From Brachybacterium vulturis (lineage in GTDB: Bacteria; Actinomycetota; Actinomycetes; Actinomycetales; Dermabacteraceae): a DNA stretch of 64,000 nt. This document shows, piece after piece, positions 55,663 through 63,862 of the stretch. A program made the position numbers and the translations under genes. The notes under the pieces are model-generated. The model was not told the DNA's origin and searched no databases. It saw only the letters and a program-made list of their open reading frames with translations. Position 1 is the stretch's first letter, and every line of letters begins with the position of its first letter. The stretch is taken from the NCBI RefSeq assembly GCF_002407185.1, contig NZ_CP023563.1, forward strand, positions 2,418,001-2,482,000, written 5' to 3'.

Positions 55663-56356
55663 CGGTGCTCGCCATCGGTGCCGGGGCGCAGACGACTCCC
55701 CTGTTGCCATCCTGGTCGGCGAGCACCACGAGCGACGGTGCCTGGCTGTCATCGACGACGGTCCCGCCGGCGGCCACCGCGGCGGCGATCCGCTCGGTCG
55801 CCACCTCCGGGGTCACGTACACCTCGAGATGGAACCGCTGGCCGTCGGCCTGCGGGACGTCGCCGAACCAGAGATTCGGGACCCGTCCCGTCGCGTCCCG
55901 CACCTCGTCGCTCGGCGTGCCACGTCCCTGGGCGTCAGGATCCCCCGTCAGCAGCGCCGCCCACACCGGTGCGATGGTCGCGGACTGCGAGTTGTCCAGG
56001 CCCAGCTCGACGTGGCTGACCGCGGCGACGTCGGCAGACAGTTCGTGACGGGCGGCGATCTCGGTGATCCTGGCCGCCAGGTCCAGATCCTTCTGCGTGA
56101 CCCACTGGGCGACGTGTTCGGTCTCCCCGTCCCGAAAGATCGCGTCGTCGCTGACCAGTTTCAGGTCCACGTGCCGCGCATCCATCGACACGATCGGCTG
56201 GTGACCGAGTTCGGCTCCCGCCTCGCCGATGTCGACGAGGAAGCGCCCACCTGCGGCGAAGTCATCGATCTGGTAGCGGGCGTGCAGGCCCTGGGCGAGC
56301 TGGCACCATTGCGTCAGCCGGGCTGCGGCGATCTGAGTTCCTCCGAGCATCTCCAT
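55655..56356 (-). CDS. Fused pterin carbinolamine dehydratase-like and VOC domain protein
   Basis: 233 residues. Residues about 10-100 resemble 4a-hydroxytetrahydrobiopterin dehydratase (GLHARYQIDDFAAGGRFLVD, AELGHQPIVSMDARHVDLKL, QKDLDLAARITEIAA). The usual HHP is HQP and the TH pair is not kept, so activity is uncertain. Residues about 113-225 form a glyoxalase-like VOC module (HVELGLDNSQ, HLEVYVTPEVATERIAAAVA, LVVLADQDGNRGVV). This two-domain form occurs in actinobacteria. TAGGGT lies 7 nt before the ATG. Confidence 0.75.
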   Translation of the reverse strand: MEMLGGTQIAAARLTQWCQLAQGLHARYQIDDFAAGGRFLVDIGEAGAELGHQPIVSMDARHVDLKLVSDDAIFRDGETEHVAQWVTQKDLDLAARITEIAARHELSADVAAVSHVELGLDNSQSATIAPVWAALLTGDPDAQGRGTPSDEVRDATGRVPNLWFGDVPQADGQRFHLEVYVTPEVATERIAAAVAAGGTVVDDSQAPSLVVLADQDGNRGVVCAPAPMASTDD

Positions 56357-56363
56357 GACCTCG

Positions 56364-56369
56364 ACCCTA
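56364..56369 (-). promoter_or_regulatory. Putative -10 box, leaderless start of PCD/VOC gene
   Basis: Minus strand TAGGGT is followed by 7 nt and the ATG at 56356. Confidence 0.48.
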
Positions 56370-56471
56370 GGGGTGAGGAGACGGCGGCACCAGATCTCCG
56401 GACCCGTGGGATCCTCCCCTGCCGCGGGCTTCTCCGCGTGACGTCGCCGCTCCGCCTCACGCCGGCGGAGC

Positions 56472-57041
56472 TCAGAATGCGGCGACGACGCCCTCGCCGT
56501 CGGACCAGGTGGCCCGCAGCCGGACGGTGCCGTCGAGATCGCCGAGGGTGCGCGCGATGGTGAACGGCGCGCCGTCCAGCAGCTCGTCCCCGGTGGGCAG
56601 CGTCTCGCCCTCGTCGACCTCGAGGCTCAGGGTGACCGTCTGGTCCCGGGTCTCGATCGGTTCGCCCTCATCGGTGACGATCCGCAGCTCGGCTTGATCC
56701 TGCTCTCCGCAGATCGCCCGGCGGAAGCAGTCCAGCACCAGCTCGTCGCCGAGACCGTCGTAGACGTAGCGCTCCCCCAGCACCGAGTGCTGCATCGTGG
56801 TCAGCAGGTGCTCCTCGGCGCCCGCGACCGGTGCGGGGCGGTAGGCGAGCGGCAGGTGGTAGGTGGTCTCCCCCACCCGCACCAGGTGGCACTCCACCCC
56901 GACCTCGCCGTCGGGATCGTCGAAGCGGTACGCGCCGAGCAGCTCGATCTCGCCGCTCTCGCCCCAGGAGCGGCCGGACAGGAAGTCGCGCAGGATCTCG
57001 GGCTTGGACGGCCGGAGCTCGGCCTGGTAGATGATCGCCAT
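56472..57041 (-). CDS. Maltokinase N-terminal cap-like domain protein
   Basis: 189 residues starting MAIIYQAELRPSKPEILRDF. The pattern PEILRDFLSGRSW, IELLGAYRFDDPDGEVGVEC, HLPLAYRPAPVAGAEEHLL and DGLGDELVLDCFRRAI is typical of small actinobacterial proteins equivalent to the cap of maltokinase Mak. The kinase domain is absent. It may relate to the GlgE/trehalose route in family context, but no treS, glgE or mak gene lies here. TACCGT is 6 nt before the ATG. Confidence 0.75.
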   Translation of the reverse strand: MAIIYQAELRPSKPEILRDFLSGRSWGESGEIELLGAYRFDDPDGEVGVECHLVRVGETTYHLPLAYRPAPVAGAEEHLLTTMQHSVLGERYVYDGLGDELVLDCFRRAICGEQDQAELRIVTDEGEPIETRDQTVTLSLEVDEGETLPTGDELLDGAPFTIARTLGDLDGTVRLRATWSDGEGVVAAF

Positions 57042-57047
57042 GCCCCC

Positions 57048-57053
57048 ACGGTA
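57048..57053 (-). promoter_or_regulatory. Putative -10 box, leaderless start of Mak-cap-like gene
   Basis: Minus strand TACCGT lies 6 nt before the ATG at 57041 with no ribosome binding site. Confidence 0.48.
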
Positions 57054-57084
57054 GTCCCCGGCTCCCGGCTCCCGGCTCCGGGCC

Positions 57085-57714
57085 TCAGCCGTCCAGCAGG
57101 TCGAGAACCTCACGGAGCGCACCGACCCGGGCGGCCCCGCCGGCCTCGAGCGGGACCCCCGGCGTCTCCAGCAGCACGCCGCGCACGTCGGCCGCCGCAG
57201 CGGCAGCGACGTCAGCGGGGCGGTCGCCGACGGCGAGACAGCCCTCGGGTGGCAGCTCGTGGCGCTCCAACAGGGCGAGCACCATGGCCGGGTCCGGCTT
57301 GCGGGGGTACCCGTCGGGCGCGCAGACCAGGTCATCGATCGGGAGGTCCAGCGCCGCGATCAGCGCCTGGGCGCTCTCGCGGTCACGGTGGGTGGACACC
57401 AGGTTCATCCCGCCGCGCTCCCGCACCGCGGCCAGCAGTGCGCGGGCACCCTCCGTCACCGGCGGTGGATGCTCCTGCCAGTGCTGCTTCGTGGCCTCGT
57501 AGGCGGTGCGCAGGCGGTGCTCGGAGACGTGGTGCCGCCCGGCCAGCGTGCTGATCGCGTGGGAGCTGGAGACGCGGGTCAGCCGCGCCACCTCGCCCAG
57601 CAGCTCGCTGCCGGGACGGGGGTCGATGGCGGAGGCCAGGGCCCGGTCCACATCCGGATAGGTGTCCGCCAAGGTGCCGCCGAGGTCCCAGATCAGTGCC
57701 TGCATGCCCGCCAT
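57085..57714 (-). CDS. HAD family hydrolase
   Basis: 209 residues. Motif I reads LIWDLGGTLADT, keeping the nucleophile Asp but with Gly at the usual second Asp. A helical cap follows, motif II is LVSTHRD, motif III Lys in YPRKPDPAMV, and motif IV AVGDRPADVAAA. It resembles phosphoglycolate phosphatase-like enzymes. The DLGGT form occurs in some HAD groups. The start may be the ATG at 57714 or at 57705, three codons later. Confidence 0.83.
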   Translation of the reverse strand: MAGMQALIWDLGGTLADTYPDVDRALASAIDPRPGSELLGEVARLTRVSSSHAISTLAGRHHVSEHRLRTAYEATKQHWQEHPPPVTEGARALLAAVRERGGMNLVSTHRDRESAQALIAALDLPIDDLVCAPDGYPRKPDPAMVLALLERHELPPEGCLAVGDRPADVAAAAAADVRGVLLETPGVPLEAGGAARVGALREVLDLLDG

Positions 57715-57771
57715 TCTGACAGCTGGGTCGTGGATTGGTCACAGCTGTCGAGGCCGGTGTTGACTGGGCCC

Positions 57772-58575
57772 GTGCCCCCGATCGATCAGCTCCTGGAGCT
57801 CTCCGTGCTGACCATCCTGCTCCTGATCGGGGCCGCCTTCCTCGCCGGCTGGGTGGATGCGGTGGTGGGCGGCGGGGGCCTGATCCAGCTGCCAGCCCTG
57901 CTGACCGCCCTGCCGGAGGATGCCTCCACCGGTGCGGTGCTGGGCACGAACAAGCTCGCCGCCGCCGCGGGGACAGCGGTGTCCTCCTGGACGTACGTCC
58001 GCCGGATCGTGCCGGTCGCCGCCACGGTGGTGCCGCTGTTGGTCTGCGCGCTGCTCGGCAGCGCGGTCGGGGCGGGACTGGCGGGCTTCATCCCCAAGCC
58101 GTGGCTCTCCCCCATCGTGCTGCTCGCCCTGCTGGCCGTCGGCGCGTACACGCTGCTGCGCCCCTCGATGGGACTGGAGCACGCGCCCCGCCACAGCGGC
58201 CGTGCGCATCTGCTGCGCTCCGGCGGGATCGGCGGCGTCATCGGCGTGTACGACGGCATCCTCGGCCCCGGCACCGGCAGCTTCTTCATCATCGCGATGG
58301 TCGCCCTGCTGGGGTACGGCTTCCTCGAGGCGAGCGTGCATGCGAAGCTCGCGAACCTCACCACCAACGTCGGTGCGCTGCTGGTCTTCGGGACGCAGGG
58401 CGAGGTGTGGTGGATCCTGGGAGCGGTGATGGCCCTCGCGAACGTGCTCGGCGGCTATCTGGGGGCGCGCCTCGCACTGAGACTCGGCTCGGGATTCGTC
58501 CGCGGGGTGTTCCTGGTGGTGACCGGGGTGCTCGCGCTGCGCCTGACGATCGACACGGTGACGCTGCTCACCTGA
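57772..58575 (+). CDS. TauE/SafE family permease
   Basis: 267 residues from GTG with about eight hydrophobic segments. Family motifs are GWVDAVVGGGGLIQLPALL in the first half and VIGVYDGILGPGTGSFFI in the second, with LGTNKLAAAAGT and KLANLTTNVGALLVF. These proteins export sulfite, sulfoacetate or similar anions; the substrate is not known here. An upstream in-frame GTG at 57757 is possible. Confidence 0.88.
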   Translation: MPPIDQLLELSVLTILLLIGAAFLAGWVDAVVGGGGLIQLPALLTALPEDASTGAVLGTNKLAAAAGTAVSSWTYVRRIVPVAATVVPLLVCALLGSAVGAGLAGFIPKPWLSPIVLLALLAVGAYTLLRPSMGLEHAPRHSGRAHLLRSGGIGGVIGVYDGILGPGTGSFFIIAMVALLGYGFLEASVHAKLANLTTNVGALLVFGTQGEVWWILGAVMALANVLGGYLGARLALRLGSGFVRGVFLVVTGVLALRLTIDTVTLLT

Positions 58576-58670
58576 TACGGCGCCAGGACGGGAATAGGGC
58601 TCCCTGCGGCCTCGTTGCACTGGGAGTCACCGTTCGCCGCGCACTGCGGCCCGTCGCCCTGGAGGTCATG

Positions 58671-59663
58671 ATGGATCCGACGACCCTGTTCAGCTACGAG
58701 CGCCACGTCGACTCGCGCTCCCTGCACGGGCGGACCCTGCTCGTCACCCTCGGCGCGTACAGCGACGCGGGCGATGCCCAGCAGCTGATCGACGACCAGC
58801 TGCTGAACTCGCTGTCCAGCCGTGTCATCGGCCGTCTGGACATGGACCAGGTCTACGACTACGCCGGGCGTCGCCCGGAGGTGACCCTCCAGCTGGACCA
58901 TTTCGCCGACTATGAGAAGCCGGAGATCCTGCTGCACGAGGTCTCCGCGGCCGACGGTGAGACGTTCTTCCTGCTCACCGGGCCGGAGCCGTCGTTCCAG
59001 TGGGAGCGGGTGGCCAGCGCTCTGCAGATCGTGGTCGAACAGCTCGGCATCGAGCGGACCCTGCTGCTGCAGGGATTCCCGGCACCGGTCCCCCACACGC
59101 GCGAGCTGCCGGTGACGCGGTTCGCCGGGGATCCCGACTCGATCAGCGTGCGCCGCACGATGCCGGGCTCGTTCCGGCTGCGCGCCCCGTTCACCGCGCT
59201 GCTGACGATGCGGCTGGCCGAGAGGGGTCACGAGGTGGTGGGGCTGACGGTGCACGTCCCCCAGTACCTGCACGAGATGACCTATCCCGACGCCGCGCTC
59301 GCGCTGCTCGGCGCGATCACCGAGGAGCATGGACCGCAGCTGCCGATCGAGTCGCTGGAGTCCCAGGCCGGACCGGTGCGCGAGGCGGTCGCCGCCCAGA
59401 TCGATGCGCAGCCGGCGCTGCAGGAGATGGTCAGCGGCCTCGAGGCCCGCTTCGACCGGATGATCACCTCGGGCGCGGGCGCGGAGGTCCCCACCGCCGA
59501 GGCGATCGGGGCCGAGGTCGAGCAGTACCTCGCGAGCTTCGAGCAGGAGGACCGGGACAAGGGCACCGGCGGCCCGGACGCCGAGCCTCCTGAGCCCGGC
59601 GCTCCGGACGGCGACTGCGACGACGGTCCGGGCCCCGACGGTCGCGCCCCGACCAGCGACTGA
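58671..59663 (+). CDS. PAC2 family protein (proteasome assembly chaperone-like)
   Basis: 330 residues. PAC2 features: LLVTLGAYSDAGDAQQLIDD, FFLLTGPEPSFQWERVASAL, LLLQGFPAPVPHTR and VPQYLHEMTYPDAALALLGA. The C-terminus is long and acidic. Actinobacterial PAC2 proteins are common, but their link to the proteasome is not established. I chose the second of two adjacent ATGs (58671) because GGAGG lies 5 nt before it. Confidence 0.85.
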   Translation: MDPTTLFSYERHVDSRSLHGRTLLVTLGAYSDAGDAQQLIDDQLLNSLSSRVIGRLDMDQVYDYAGRRPEVTLQLDHFADYEKPEILLHEVSAADGETFFLLTGPEPSFQWERVASALQIVVEQLGIERTLLLQGFPAPVPHTRELPVTRFAGDPDSISVRRTMPGSFRLRAPFTALLTMRLAERGHEVVGLTVHVPQYLHEMTYPDAALALLGAITEEHGPQLPIESLESQAGPVREAVAAQIDAQPALQEMVSGLEARFDRMITSGAGAEVPTAEAIGAEVEQYLASFEQEDRDKGTGGPDAEPPEPGAPDGDCDDGPGPDGRAPTSD

Positions 59664-59679
59664 CATCCGGGGCACGTCC

Positions 59680-60495
59680 TCAGCGCAGTGCGATCCGCTC
59701 GCGGTGCACCTCGGGCGGCAGAGCCGGATCCACCACGGCGGTGACCTGGATGCCGGTGAGGGTGACGTTGCCGGCAAGGGTGGTCATGAAGGCGGTGTCG
59801 GCCGCGTCCTGACCGGTCGCGATCCGCATCATCGAGGCGCGCGGCGCCAGATGGGTCGCATCGACCGCCAGCCACTCCCCCTCGATCAGCGCCTCGACCA
59901 CCAGGTGGAAGTCCATCGGGCTCAGGCCCGGGGCGTACACCGAGGAGCAGCGCGCCGGGAATCCCCCGGCGCGCAGGAGCGTCGCGGTGAGATGGGCGTA
60001 GTCCCGGCACACCCCCTGGCGCGAGACATAGGTGGACCGCGCGGAATCGGTGATCGAGCTCGATCCCGGCACGTAGTCCAGATGATCGTGCACCCAGTCG
60101 ACCACGGCATCGAGCGCGTCGGTCCCCTCGCGCCCGGAGATCACCTCGGCGGCGATCTTCTCGAACTCGTCGACCTCGCAGTAGCGCGAGGGGCGCAGAT
60201 GCAGCACCCCATCCGCCTCCTGGACCGTGGGCACCGCCGCGGGGCCCGCGCCGCGGGCCTCGTAGGTGATCTCGACGGTCCCCTCGGGCAGGCCCTGCAC
60301 CAGGTGCAGACGACTGCCGAAGCGGTCCCGGGCCTCCGAGACCGGATGCTCGACCCCGTCCGCCCTCACTGACAACGATTCCTCGATCAGCGGTGCCGAG
60401 GAGGCCGCCACCAGCAGGGCGACGTCGGTCCCGGCGGCCACTTCGGCCCTCATCCACGCGTGCGCATGTCGTTCCACCCCTCCAGTGTCCCGCAT
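59680..60495 (-). CDS. Transglutaminase-like (cysteine protease fold) protein
   Basis: 271 residues. The transglutaminase core has catalytic Cys in VSRQGVCRDYAHLTATLLRA (about residue 158), His in SPMDFHLVVEALIEGEW and Asp in AVDATHLAPR. The N-terminal part is a beta domain found in this bacterial group (PSRYCEVDEFEKIAAEV). No signal peptide is seen. The start is uncertain: ATG at 60495, with a GTG at 60477 as alternative. Confidence 0.85.
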   Translation of the reverse strand: MRDTGGVERHAHAWMRAEVAAGTDVALLVAASSAPLIEESLSVRADGVEHPVSEARDRFGSRLHLVQGLPEGTVEITYEARGAGPAAVPTVQEADGVLHLRPSRYCEVDEFEKIAAEVISGREGTDALDAVVDWVHDHLDYVPGSSSITDSARSTYVSRQGVCRDYAHLTATLLRAGGFPARCSSVYAPGLSPMDFHLVVEALIEGEWLAVDATHLAPRASMMRIATGQDAADTAFMTTLAGNVTLTGIQVTAVVDPALPPEVHRERIALR

Positions 60496-60629
60496 CAACC
60501 CCACCGCCGCCGGGTGACGGAGAGATTGCCGCGAGGTGAGGGCGGACATAGGGTGATGACCCAGACGTCACCGACGACCGGACGGCCCGCCCGACGTCAC
60601 CGCCGTCAGCAACCAGAACTGAGAAGTCG

Positions 60630-61265
60630 ATGCACACCGATGCCCTCCAGCATGACGAGCGCGAGGCCTTCGCCCGGACGTTCCTCATCCTCGGCCCCGC
60701 GGCGCCGACCATCCTGCCGGGCTGGGACGCGGCGGAGCTGCTCGAGCATCTGCTGGGGCGTGAACGCGCCCCGCACCTGGTGGTCGGGGCGAGACTGCCC
60801 GGCCCGCTCGGACGGCGCGCCGCGGCCGCCCGCGCCGCCGAGCGGCAGCAGCCCTGGGAACGCCGGGTGGGAGCCTTCCGCGACGGTCCGGGACGCCTCT
60901 CCCCCGTCGGCCGGATCGACGCGCTGAGCGGCCAGGGCGAGCTGCTGATCCATCACGAGGACCTCCGCCGTGCGCAGCCCGGCTGGACGCCGCGCCGGCT
61001 CCCCGCCGAGACGGCGGCGGATGCCTGGCGGGCCGTCGGCCTGATGGCGCCGCTGGCGATGTCGGTCCGCGCAGAGGTCACACTGGTCTCGCCGCTGGGC
61101 GGCCGGCGGCTGCGCTCCCGCCGTGCGGTGGGGAGCCTGCGCGTCCACGGGGACCCGCTCGAGCTGCTGCTGTGGGTGAGCGGCCGCGATGAGGTCGCCG
61201 GGGTCAGGATCCACGGTGACCAGGCCGCGCTGCAGGCGCTGCAGGAGGGCCGACGAGGACTGTGA
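60630..61265 (+). CDS. TIGR03085 family metal-binding protein
   Basis: 211 residues. The DinB/mycothiol-dependent-isomerase-like helical fold starts with DEREAFARTFLILGPAAPT and WDAAELLEHLLGRE. GELLIHHEDLRRAQPGW contains the His pair and is characteristic of the TIGR03085 family of actinobacteria. The function is unknown. GAGAAG lies just before the ATG at 60630. Confidence 0.82.
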   Translation: MHTDALQHDEREAFARTFLILGPAAPTILPGWDAAELLEHLLGRERAPHLVVGARLPGPLGRRAAAARAAERQQPWERRVGAFRDGPGRLSPVGRIDALSGQGELLIHHEDLRRAQPGWTPRRLPAETAADAWRAVGLMAPLAMSVRAEVTLVSPLGGRRLRSRRAVGSLRVHGDPLELLLWVSGRDEVAGVRIHGDQAALQALQEGRRGL

Positions 61266-61297
61266 CGCGGCAGGGCCGGCCCGGCGATCGGTGACGC

Positions 61298-62317
61298 TCA
61301 GCCGCGCTCGAGCAGGAACAGCCGCGGATGATGCCCCTTCTGGAAGAAGCGGTGCTCGCGGACCGGTCGCCAACCGGCCGGAGCGGTCTCCAGGACCCGC
61401 TGCATGCGGGTGATCTCGTGGGTGAGCACGCCGAGTCGAGCCACCGGTGCGGCCAGCTCGGTGGCCCGGGCGAGCAGCTCGGCCAGCAGCTCCTCGTTGG
61501 TCTCGTGCTCGCCGTGCAGGGTGCCCCAGGGCGGATTCGTCACCAACCGGCTGAAGCCGGGCTCGAGCACCGCCGTGCGCACGTCCCCCTGGATCCAGTC
61601 GATACGACCCTTGCGACGTGCCGCCCGCTGATGGGCCCGGGCGGCGTCGATCGCGGCCGGGTCCAGGTCCACCCCCACCGCACGGGCCGGGGCCGCGACG
61701 TGCAGCTGCTCCACCAGGAAGGTGCCGGAGCCGCAGGTCATGTCCAGCAGCGAATCCTCCGCACCCACGTCCAGGAGATCCAGCACGGTGGCGGCGATGG
61801 TCGCGTTGACCGCTCCGGGGTAGTTCACGGTGCGCCAGGCGCGGGTCGCCAGCGGCCGCGGAGTGGTGCGCAGCAGCACCTGCCAGGTCACGGGGGTCGC
61901 CCCCTTGCGCACCCGCACCACCAGGTCACCCTCCCCGTCCACCGGCAGCTCCGCCAGCTCGGCCAGCGAGCTCGCGAGCCGGCGCATGTCCGGGGTGCCG
62001 GCGCCGGCGGCCTCGAGCCGCAGAGCATGGAACGTCTGGCGGGGACGCTGGCGACGGATCTCCTCGAGCAGCTCCGCGAGGCGCTGCTGGACAGAGGTCT
62101 CGAGCAGCTCCCGGGGCCGCCGGGCACGAACGGTGAGGCTCGTCGAGGCCGCGACCACGCGGCGCAGCGAGCGCACCGCGTCGAGGTCCTCGGTGCGCAG
62201 GGCCAGCTCAGTGGGCCCGATCTGACGGACCGCACCGAGCTCCCGCGCCTCCTGCAGCGCGCTCGCCCCGCAGCCGTCGAGCACCTCGAGCACCAGATCG
62301 TGCGTGATCTGCGACAT
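61298..62317 (-). CDS. THUMP-type RNA guanine methyltransferase
   Basis: 339 residues. The N-terminus (1-150) looks like a ferredoxin-like/THUMP RNA-binding region. The Rossmann methyltransferase follows: LLDMTCGSGTFLVEQLHVAA (SAM motif I, about residue 190), VGVDLDPAAIDAARAHQ, and catalytic motif IV LVTNPPWGTLHGE. NPPW methyltransferases modify the exocyclic amine of guanine or adenine, as in RlmL and Trm14. The exact substrate is not clear. GGGGAGAG supports the ATG at 62317. Confidence 0.85.
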   Translation of the reverse strand: MSQITHDLVLEVLDGCGASALQEARELGAVRQIGPTELALRTEDLDAVRSLRRVVAASTSLTVRARRPRELLETSVQQRLAELLEEIRRQRPRQTFHALRLEAAGAGTPDMRRLASSLAELAELPVDGEGDLVVRVRKGATPVTWQVLLRTTPRPLATRAWRTVNYPGAVNATIAATVLDLLDVGAEDSLLDMTCGSGTFLVEQLHVAAPARAVGVDLDPAAIDAARAHQRAARRKGRIDWIQGDVRTAVLEPGFSRLVTNPPWGTLHGEHETNEELLAELLARATELAAPVARLGVLTHEITRMQRVLETAPAGWRPVREHRFFQKGHHPRLFLLERG

Positions 62318-62399
62318 CCGCTCTCCCCTGTCAGCCTGATTCCGGACGATTCACGCAGGCTACCGCCCGTCGCAGTGCCGGTGTGCAGTCTCGAGTCGG

Positions 62400-62405
62400 T
62401 AGACT
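62400..62405 (+). promoter_or_regulatory. Putative -10 box, leaderless start of parA-like gene
   Basis: TAGACT is followed by 7 nt and the GTG at 62413, with no ribosome binding site between. Confidence 0.5.
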
Positions 62406-62412
62406 GGCGGAC

Positions 62413-63204
62413 GTGTTCATCGTGAGTGTGTGTTCCCTCAAGGGCGGCGTCGGCAAGACGTCCGTGACCCTCGGCCTGGCGTCCGCGGCCCTCCACCAGG
62501 GGGTGAACACGCTCGTGATCGATTTCGATCCCCAGGGCGACTCCACCCTCGGACTGCTCGGCGAACCGGCCAGCAGCCTGGACATCGCGGAGGTGATCAG
62601 CTCCCCCCGCACCGAGACGATCGACCGGGCCATCATCCCGACCCCGTGGGCCGCCGATGCCGCCTCGCACCTGGACATCATCCCGGGATCGAGCCGCTCC
62701 GCGATCATGGACTCCCCCACCCAGAGTCCGAAGGATGTGCGGCGCCTCCACCAGTCGCTGGAGAAGCGCACCCACCAGTACGACCTGGTGCTCATCGACT
62801 GCCCGCCCTCGCTCAACGGCCTCACCCAGATGGCACTCGCCGCCTCGGACCGTGCACTGGTCGTCGCCGAGCCGGGATTCTTCGCCGTCACAGCGGCGGA
62901 TCGTGCGCTGAAGCTCGCCGCCGAGATGCATGAGGACGGCATCGCACCGCGCCTGCAGCCCCTGGGCCTGGCGGTGAACCGCTACCGACCGCGATCGGTC
63001 GAGCACCAGTACCGCCTGGCGGAGCTGCGAGAGCTGTTCGGTGACGCGGTGCTCGAGCCCATCATCGAGGAGCGGGTGGGACTGCAGCAGGCGCAGGGCG
63101 GCGCCGTGCCGCTGCACAAGTACGAGGGAGCCTCCGGCAAGCGGCTCACCGAGGACTTCGATGCCCTGCTGCGCACCGTCATGGACTCCCGCCAGAACTC
63201 CTGA
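62413..63204 (+). CDS. ParA family ATPase
   Basis: 263 residues from GTG. The deviant Walker A is SLKGGVGKTSVTLGLAS near residue 9, Walker A' IDFDPQGDSTLGLLG and Walker B YDLVLIDCPPSLNG. It is an orphan ParA: no parB is next to it. In actinobacteria such a ParA often sits beside the FtsR/GarA region, as here. Its role may be positioning of a cellular cargo rather than chromosome segregation. Confidence 0.88.
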   Translation: MFIVSVCSLKGGVGKTSVTLGLASAALHQGVNTLVIDFDPQGDSTLGLLGEPASSLDIAEVISSPRTETIDRAIIPTPWAADAASHLDIIPGSSRSAIMDSPTQSPKDVRRLHQSLEKRTHQYDLVLIDCPPSLNGLTQMALAASDRALVVAEPGFFAVTAADRALKLAAEMHEDGIAPRLQPLGLAVNRYRPRSVEHQYRLAELRELFGDAVLEPIIEERVGLQQAQGGAVPLHKYEGASGKRLTEDFDALLRTVMDSRQNS

Positions 63205-63217
63205 GCCGGCCCCGCAT

Positions 63218-63258
63218 GACAGAACGGCGAGCCCCTTCCCGGGGCTCGCCGTTCTGTC
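63218..63258. terminator. Bidirectional terminator between parA-like gene and ftsR
   Basis: GACAGAACGGCGAGCCCC (63218-63235) and its exact reverse complement (63241-63258) enclose a 5-nt loop, an 18-bp perfect stem between convergent genes. Confidence 0.85.
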
Positions 63259-63277
63259 GTGCGGTGGTGGGCGGCGC

Positions 63278-63862
63278 TCAGCCCGCCTGGCGGGAGCGAC
63301 GGCGGGCCGCCAGCTCGTCCTGCAGGGCGAGGGCGGCGTCATCGGCCGGATTGACGCCCGGCAGGCTCAGCAGGTCGTTCTCGACCTCGCGCCAGACCCG
63401 TCCCACAGCGATGCCGAACACGCCCTGGCCCCCCTGGACCAGGTCGAAGACGTCCTCGGCGGAGGTGCACTCGTACACCGAGGCGCCGTCGCTCATCAGG
63501 GTGATGCCGGCGAGGTCGTCGATGCCGCGCTCGCGCAGGGCGCTGACGGCCACACGGATCTGCTGGAGGGAGACCCCGGTGTCGAGCAGGCGCTTGACGA
63601 CCTTCAGCACCAGGATGTCGCGGAAGCCGTAGAGGCGCTGGCTGCCGGAGCCGTGGGCGGCCCGGACCCCGGGCTCGACCAGGCCGGTGCGGGCCCAGTA
63701 GTCCAGCTGGCGGTAGGTGATCCCGGCGGCCTTGCAGGCGGCCGGTCCTCGGTAGCCGAGCTCCCCGGGGGTGTCCACCACGTCGTCGAAGAGCACGCCC
63801 TGGGCGGGCTCGGCGGGGACAGTGGTCTGTTCAGTGCGATCATCGCCTGGCGTGGCGTTCAC
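63278..63862 (-). CDS. ftsR: MerR family regulator FtsR
   Basis: 194 residues from the GTG at 63862 with GGAGG upstream. The MerR helix-turn-helix appears as ACKAAGITYRQLDYWARTGL near residues 42-61. RLYGFRDILVLKVVKRLLD follows, then the dimer helix. The sequence GVFGIAVGRVWREVENDLLS near the end is characteristic of FtsR, which activates ftsZ in Corynebacterium and usually sits next to garA. The upstream neighbour is outside the window. A longer frame to 63967 is not supported. Confidence 0.88.
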   Translation of the reverse strand: MNATPGDDRTEQTTVPAEPAQGVLFDDVVDTPGELGYRGPAACKAAGITYRQLDYWARTGLVEPGVRAAHGSGSQRLYGFRDILVLKVVKRLLDTGVSLQQIRVAVSALRERGIDDLAGITLMSDGASVYECTSAEDVFDLVQGGQGVFGIAVGRVWREVENDLLSLPGVNPADDAALALQDELAARRRSRQAG

